The notes beneath the pieces were generated by a model. That model saw nothing but the letters and a program-made list of their open reading frames with translations, did not search any database and had not been told where the DNA came from. A program made the position numbers and the translations under genes. Positions 14,819-18,809 of a DNA stretch of 18,809 nt are shown here, piece by piece. Source of the stretch: an uncultured Clostridia bacterium (GTDB taxonomy: Bacteria > Bacillota > Clostridia > Oscillospirales > Oscillospiraceae); NCBI GenBank assembly GCA_945613045.1, contig CALZAG010000010.1, positions 1 to 18,809 of the forward strand, given 5' to 3'. Position 1 is the first letter of the stretch, and each line of letters opens with the position of its first letter.

Positions 14819-14848
14819 ATTATATCACATTTATAATAGATAATACAA
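14819..14848 (-). promoter_or_regulatory. Probable promoter of the DUF1836 gene
   Basis: On the minus strand TTGTAT (14848-14843), 18-base spacer, TATAAT (14824-14819). It lies about 50 bases upstream of the proposed ATT start and is divergent to the DegV promoter. The -35 is a weak match. Confidence 0.5.
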
Positions 14849-14886
14849 GCATATATAATGTTCATTATTATTTAACATAATAAATA

Positions 14887-14915
14887 TTTACATAATAAGA
14901 AAAATGCGATAAAAT
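14887..14915 (+). promoter_or_regulatory. Promoter of the DegV gene
   Basis: TTTACA (14887-14892), 17-base spacer, TAAAAT (14910-14915), in a very AT-rich divergent region. The ATG of the DegV gene lies 34 bases downstream with CGGAGG at about 14937-14942. Confidence 0.68.
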
Positions 14916-14949
14916 AATAAACGATATTAGATGCGTCGGAGGTCAGCAA

Positions 14950-15819
14950 ATGGCGTTAGAAATATTTACCGATTCGGCAGCCAACATACCGGGTGAAAAA
15001 GTTAAAACCCTTGATATCAACATCATACCGTGCAGCTATGAGCTGGGCGGCAAGATCGTTAGGTGTCCCACGGCGCCCGAGGATTTTGACGGGCGGCAGT
15101 TTTATGATTTGCTGCGCAGCAAAGCCGAAGTGCGGACGAGCATGACAAACACCCATGATTTTGAAGAGCATTTTGAAAAGGCGCTCAAAAAGGGAAACGA
15201 TGTGCTGTATATAAGCATATCTTCTGGCATCAGCGGAACATATAATGCCTCGTGCATCGCTGCCGAGGAGCTGCGCGAAAAATACCCCGAGCGCAGGATC
15301 GAGACATTTGATTCTATGGGTGCAGGTCTCGGAATCGGTCTGCTGGTTATGCGAGCCGCAGACTACAGAGCTCAGGGGATGGACCTTGACCGGATACTAA
15401 GCAAGCTCAATTCAGACAGGTACGGTCTGTGCGAGTATTTCACGGTTGACGACCTGATGCACCTGCGCCGTGGCGGGCGCTTATCGGGAGTTGCCGCAGT
15501 AATGGGCACGGTGCTCAATATAAAGCCCTTGCTTCGCGGCGATGAAGAGGGGAAAATAGTTGCCTTTTCAAAGCTGCGCGGCAGAAAAAAGGCGATCGCC
15601 GCAATAGCAGAGGAATATAAGGCAAAGGTTAAGGACCCCGGCAATCAAACAGTTGCCATAAGCCACGGCGACTGTCTTGAGGACGCCGAGACACTTGCTG
15701 CGATGGTCAGAGAGATAGCGGAGCCCAAGGAGCTTATAATTTCAATGCACGAGCCGTTTACGGGGAGCCATGTCGGCCCGGGAATGCTCTCGCTGTTCTT
15801 CATCGGCAACGGAAGATAA
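14950..15819 (+). CDS. DegV family fatty-acid-binding protein
   Basis: 289-residue cytoplasmic protein of the DegV family; members bind a fatty acid in a deep pocket, and FakB proteins of the family present it to the kinase FakA. Visible family features are the start IFTDSAANIP, the ligand loop RTSMTN (62-67), SISSGISGTYNAS (89-101), the LMHLRRGGRLSG loop (169-180) and HVGPGML near the C-terminus. The length is normal. The gene is transcribed alone. A FakB role in recycling exogenous fatty acids is the family expectation; no fakA is in the window, so the partner is not shown. Confidence 0.92.
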   Translation: MALEIFTDSAANIPGEKVKTLDINIIPCSYELGGKIVRCPTAPEDFDGRQFYDLLRSKAEVRTSMTNTHDFEEHFEKALKKGNDVLYISISSGISGTYNASCIAAEELREKYPERRIETFDSMGAGLGIGLLVMRAADYRAQGMDLDRILSKLNSDRYGLCEYFTVDDLMHLRRGGRLSGVAAVMGTVLNIKPLLRGDEEGKIVAFSKLRGRKKAIAAIAEEYKAKVKDPGNQTVAISHGDCLEDAETLAAMVREIAEPKELIISMHEPFTGSHVGPGMLSLFFIGNGR

Positions 15820-15820
15820 C

Positions 15821-15851
15821 AAAAGAGGTCACCCAACGGTGACCTCTTTTT
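15821..15851. terminator. Bidirectional terminator between DegV and the ACS-like gene
   Basis: Perfect 13-bp stem AAAAGAGGTCACC / GGTGACCTCTTTT with CAAC loop, A and T runs on both sides, between two convergent genes. Confidence 0.92.
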
Positions 15852-15869
15852 GCATAAAATTATCGCTTA

Positions 15870-16604
15870 TCAGTGGTGCTCGTTTGTGCCCTTGTCTCCG
15901 ATGCCGAAATGCAGCTCCTTCATGCCCTCGACCTCGTCGCAGATATCCTTGAGCTGACATACGGAACAGTCGGTGGGAAGACCTTCCATAATATGAGTGA
16001 GAGTGCCGGTTATGGCGTCGGCCTTCTTTGCATTTTCCTGCAGCGCCTTGAAATCAATGCTGGGATCGGTGACGAAAATGACGGTGACGTTCAGGACGTT
16101 GGGATCCTTCTTGTACGCTTCGATGTAGCGGTTGCCGACCGCCTCGAAATTGATGCCTCTTTTGATGGCTTTTTTGGAAACGCGGATCTGCTCGCGGTGG
16201 CTCTCGGGAGACATACGTACCATATAGCCCTCGGGATAAACATGGTATTTGCAGAATTCGATATCCTTCAGCGCACGGTAAACTTCCTCGTCCTCACCCT
16301 CGAGAACGCCGACGCGGAGAAGAACGATACGGGCGAAGGGTACGTCCTTCTTGATCTCCTTGAGATCGGGGCCGTAAAGCATGATCTGGTCCTTGCTGAC
16401 AAGCTCGGAGCTCGTGGTGGTGCAGATGTAGTTGGAAGAGCCGAGGCCGAGAGCGCCGAGCTCATATGCGGCGTCGCTCTGCAAAACCAGCTCTGCGGCT
16501 CCCAGGTCAGGCCATGCCTTAGCGGGCTTGTAATCCCAGACCTTGGCCTTGCCTTTTGAGAGGATTTCCTTGGTATTTCCTATAAGAGCGTTATAAAGTT
16601 CCAT
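15870..16604 (-). CDS. Stand-alone acetyl-CoA-synthase (AcsB/CdhC)-like domain protein
   Basis: 244-residue soluble protein resembling the middle and start of the C-terminal region of acetyl-CoA synthase. In Moorella AcsB the matching stretch has ELV.ML...EI, a GPD(I/L) motif and RVSK.A...G; here ELVSKDQIMLYGPDL (67-81) and RVSKKAIKRGINFEAVG (141-157) are seen. Near the end is C213-x2-C216-x5-C222, which resembles the first cysteines of the ACS A-cluster, but the later cysteines, including the CxC pair, are absent and the CO-dehydrogenase-binding N-terminal domain is missing. It is therefore unlikely to make acetyl-CoA itself; it may bind an Fe-S cluster. AAAGGAGA precedes the ATG with good spacing. 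Function unknown; the similarity is recalled, not computed. Confidence 0.72.
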   Translation of the reverse strand: MELYNALIGNTKEILSKGKAKVWDYKPAKAWPDLGAAELVLQSDAAYELGALGLGSSNYICTTTSSELVSKDQIMLYGPDLKEIKKDVPFARIVLLRVGVLEGEDEEVYRALKDIEFCKYHVYPEGYMVRMSPESHREQIRVSKKAIKRGINFEAVGNRYIEAYKKDPNVLNVTVIFVTDPSIDFKALQENAKKADAITGTLTHIMEGLPTDCSVCQLKDICDEVEGMKELHFGIGDKGTNEHH

Positions 16605-16790
16605 AATGAGTCTCCTTTACGCATTTGATTTTCTGATAATATTATATTTCATAAATCAATACTAAACTGTGGTAAATTCTACAGCTAAATACAAATGTTA
16701 ATAAAATTACATATGTGTATATTAAAGCAGAAAACCTAACAAATTTAAAGAGTTTTTGCAAAATTACGACAAAAACGCAAAATTGACTAA

Positions 16791-16821
16791 TAAAAAGTGC
16801 CGCCTGTTGGATTCAGGCGGC
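16791..16821 (-). terminator. Rho-independent terminator after the MATE gene
   Basis: On the minus strand the perfect stem GCCGCCTG / CAGGCGGC with a 7-base loop (16821-16799) is followed by AC and TTTTTA. It lies 8 bases past the stop codon of the MATE gene. The rest of 16605-16790 is AT-rich with no gene visible and should hold the promoter of the ACS-like gene. Confidence 0.87.
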
Positions 16822-16828
16822 AGGATTT

Positions 16829-18220
16829 TTATGTATCCGTGTTTTTGATATCGCGGTTAAGGATGCGTATTTCCCCCGCGACAAGAATTGCGATGGTAGC
16901 TGACGCCAGAATATCTCCGACGGGGCCGGCGTACAGAAGACCCTCAATGCCCATAAAGTGCCCGAGAACAAATGCAGCGGGGAGGAAGTAGATGAGCTGA
17001 CGGGTGAGGGTGCAGATCATGGCCTTCGTGGGCTTGCCGATAGACTGGAAGAATATGCCCGAGGGGATTATGAAGCCGGTAAGGAAGATAACCGAGAGGA
17101 AAATATGGAAGCATTTGAGCGCAAACTGGTTGTACAGTTCGCTTTCCTGGCCGAAGAGGTTGACTATTGACTGAGTGAAAAGCTGGAAGCAGGCCCAGCC
17201 GACGACGCCGACGGCAAGGCCGATGACGATCGTCTTCAGGTAAGTTTCCTTGACGCGCCTGAAGTTTCGGGCGCCGTAGTTGTAGCCGACGATGGGCTGG
17301 CTGCCGATGCCGAGACCCACCATAACGCTTATGATAATGGAGTTTACCTTCATGACGATGCCCTGAGCCGCAAGGGGGATATCCGGGCCGTAAATGCTCT
17401 CGGCGCCGTAGGTGACTATAAGATTATTCATGCATATGACAACGATAGTTGAGCCGAATTGGGTAAAGAAGCTCGAAATACCGAGGGGAAGGAAAGCAAA
17501 GACCGTCTTTGCGCGGAGTTTTGCGTACTCAAGCCTGAATTGAATGCCTTTGAGGCGCGGTATATATGCGATGGCGAGAATGAAGTTGAGCACCTGGCCG
17601 ATGATGGTCGCCCATGCTGCGCCCGCCACGCCCCAATGGAGGCCAAGCACGAACCAGGCATCAAGAGCGATGTTTGTGATGCAGCCGGTTATGTTGCAGA
17701 GCATTGCGTAGCGGGGACTGCCCTGAGCGCGGATTATGCTGCTTACGGTCATGCTGACGCATACAAAGGGAATGCCGATAAGTGTGATCCTTGCATACTC
17801 GACCGCATATTCAAAGGTCTGCGCTGAGACGGTGTTTCCGCCGCAGAGCCTCAGAACGGGCTGAAGGAGAAGCTCCATGGACAGCGTTATAAACAGACCT
17901 GCCAGCAGTGATATAGCAATGCCGTTGCCCATGGTGAGGGCGGCTTCATCGTATCTGCGCTGCCCCAACTTCAGACTGAAATATGCGACGCAGCCGTCGG
18001 CGATCATAGTGCCTATAGCCATTGAGATAGTGACGAGAGGGAAGGTAAGGTTGGTAGCCGCGTTGCCCAGCATGCCGACGCCCTGACCTATGAATATCTG
18101 GTCTACGATGTTGTAGATGGAGTTTACGACCATCGCCGCAATGGCGGGCAGAGCAAATTTAAGCATAAGCTTGACGATGGGTTCTTTTTCAAACATCGCA
18201 AGCGAATTATCCTGATTCAT
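16829..18220 (-). CDS. MATE family efflux transporter
   Basis: 463-residue polytopic membrane protein with about 12 hydrophobic helices, the normal length and layout of the multidrug and toxic compound extrusion family. Family marks are FALPAIAAMVVNSIYNIVDQIFIG in the first helix, GVAGAAWATIIGQ near the middle and GIGSQPIVGYNYGA at the start of the second half. Members exchange Na+ or H+ for cationic drugs or metabolites, and the sequence is closest in style to the MepA-like branch. The ATG follows CAGGTGA. It is probably transcribed alone: a terminator lies behind it and another (of the upstream gene) in front. Substrate not predictable. Confidence 0.94.
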   Translation of the reverse strand: MNQDNSLAMFEKEPIVKLMLKFALPAIAAMVVNSIYNIVDQIFIGQGVGMLGNAATNLTFPLVTISMAIGTMIADGCVAYFSLKLGQRRYDEAALTMGNGIAISLLAGLFITLSMELLLQPVLRLCGGNTVSAQTFEYAVEYARITLIGIPFVCVSMTVSSIIRAQGSPRYAMLCNITGCITNIALDAWFVLGLHWGVAGAAWATIIGQVLNFILAIAYIPRLKGIQFRLEYAKLRAKTVFAFLPLGISSFFTQFGSTIVVICMNNLIVTYGAESIYGPDIPLAAQGIVMKVNSIIISVMVGLGIGSQPIVGYNYGARNFRRVKETYLKTIVIGLAVGVVGWACFQLFTQSIVNLFGQESELYNQFALKCFHIFLSVIFLTGFIIPSGIFFQSIGKPTKAMICTLTRQLIYFLPAAFVLGHFMGIEGLLYAGPVGDILASATIAILVAGEIRILNRDIKNTDT

Positions 18221-18295
18221 TTTTGTTCACCTGACAGCATATTGATTCAAACGCTACAAATTATAGCATATGCAGTTATACTTGTAAATGTTTAT

Positions 18296-18320
18296 AAAAA
18301 AAGCACAATATTTTTGTGCT
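18296..18320 (-). terminator. Rho-independent terminator after the YihY-family gene
   Basis: On the minus strand AGCACAA, loop AAATA, TTGTGCT, then a run of T. It begins 6 bases past the stop codon of the YihY-family gene. Confidence 0.82.
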
Positions 18321-18326
18321 AAGTGC

Positions 18327-18809
18327 CTAATAATCAGACTTCTTAGCCTGTATAAATACGTTTATGTATGCGCCGATAAGGATGATATACATACACCAGT
18401 ACATCCACAGGAGAGAAATAATAATCGCGGCGAGGCTGCCATAGGTGGAATACCCGCCGCCGTAGACGATAAACAGAGAAAAAAGCCATGTAAACAAAAG
18501 CCACGCGCCAGCGGCGGCCGCGGCTCCGGGGATAAGCGCCGCAAAGCGCAGCTTCATGCCGGGCGCGCCGAGATATATGGCGAGAAAAACTGCCGCGATA
18601 ACAACAAAAACTACGACGAAACGAAGCTTTATAAGCAGCTTCAGAGCCGGAGAGATACCCGGCAGCGTGGAGCTGAGGAACTGATATATCTCCTGCCCAA
18701 AGACCATAAGTGTGAGCAGTAGGAGCATGACGGCACTAATGCCGACCGTGTATATGCAGGCGGGCAGACTGCGGCGCCGAAAGGAGCTGTATGTCGGCGC
18801 CTCGGCGAT
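18327..18809 (-). CDS. YihY/BrkB family membrane protein (5' end outside window)
   Basis: C-terminal ~160 residues of an integral membrane protein of the YihY/BrkB (UPF0761, formerly 'ribonuclease BN') family. At least three or four hydrophobic helices are visible, with the family pattern LIPGAAAAAGAWLLFTWLFSLFIVY followed by GGGYSTYGSLAAIIISLLWMYWCMYIILIGAYINV. The reading frame continues in coding-like sequence (SSFRRRSLPACIYTVG) up to the window edge, so the real start is outside and the ATG at 18728 is internal. The biochemical role of the family is not established; the RNase BN label in old annotation is known to be wrong. Confidence 0.88.
   Translation of the reverse strand: MAEAPTYSSFRRRSLPACIYTVGISAVMLLLLTLMVFGQEIYQFLSSTLPGISPALKLLIKLRFVVVFVVIAAVFLAIYLGAPGMKLRFAALIPGAAAAAGAWLLFTWLFSLFIVYGGGYSTYGSLAAIIISLLWMYWCMYIILIGAYINVFIQAKKSDY

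Overview
The window looks like chromosome from an anaerobic Firmicute of the class Clostridia, probably a gut Oscillospiraceae/Ruminococcaceae-type organism. The grounds are strong AGGAGG-type ribosome sites, GC-rich genes with AT-rich promoters, an SLH-anchored surface protein with CxxC repeats, an ECF sigma factor with an RsgI/PepSY-type anti-sigma factor, and oxygen-sensitive iron-sulfur dehydratases. No mobile element, tRNA, rRNA or CRISPR array was seen.

Layout. 1-1884 is the 3' part of a surface protein with three SLH repeats. 2017-2478 is a free-standing coiled-coil protein. 2766-6044 is the first 2-hydroxyacyl-CoA dehydratase (HgdAB/BcrBC superfamily) operon: small subunit, large subunit, a 52-residue membrane microprotein and an 89-residue zinc-ribbon protein. 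6345-9310 is a second, diverged copy: small subunit, large subunit and a 56-residue paralogue of the microprotein, without the zinc-ribbon gene. 9356-12078 on the minus strand holds dapF, an ECF sigma factor and its membrane anti-sigma factor. 12211-13518 is a CoA-transferase of the 4-hydroxybutyrate/butyryl-CoA type, divergent from dapF. Then come a one-unit DUF2935 protein, a DUF1836 protein (minus), a DegV protein (plus), a stand-alone acetyl-CoA-synthase-like domain protein (minus), a MATE exporter (minus) and the C-terminal part of a YihY/BrkB membrane protein (minus) that runs off the window.

How the genes may work together. Both dehydratase operons have the same gene order and nearly identical promoters (TTGAAC or TTGAAT, 17 bp, extended -10 TGATAAAAT). 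Each large subunit has a long hydrophobic N-terminal extension, and each operon carries a tiny single-pass membrane protein with the shared motif YFNLDM or FFNLDM. I infer a membrane-associated variant of the radical [4Fe-4S] dehydratase/reductase family in which the microprotein is a dedicated partner. The substrate cannot be read from sequence, and the ATP-dependent activator (HgdC/HadI/FldI/BcrAD type) that these enzymes normally need is not in the window. The CoA-transferase could supply or exchange the CoA thioester, but it has its own promoter and may belong to ordinary acid fermentation.

Most transcription units are closed by clear stem-loop terminators, several of them placed between convergent genes so that they can serve both strands.
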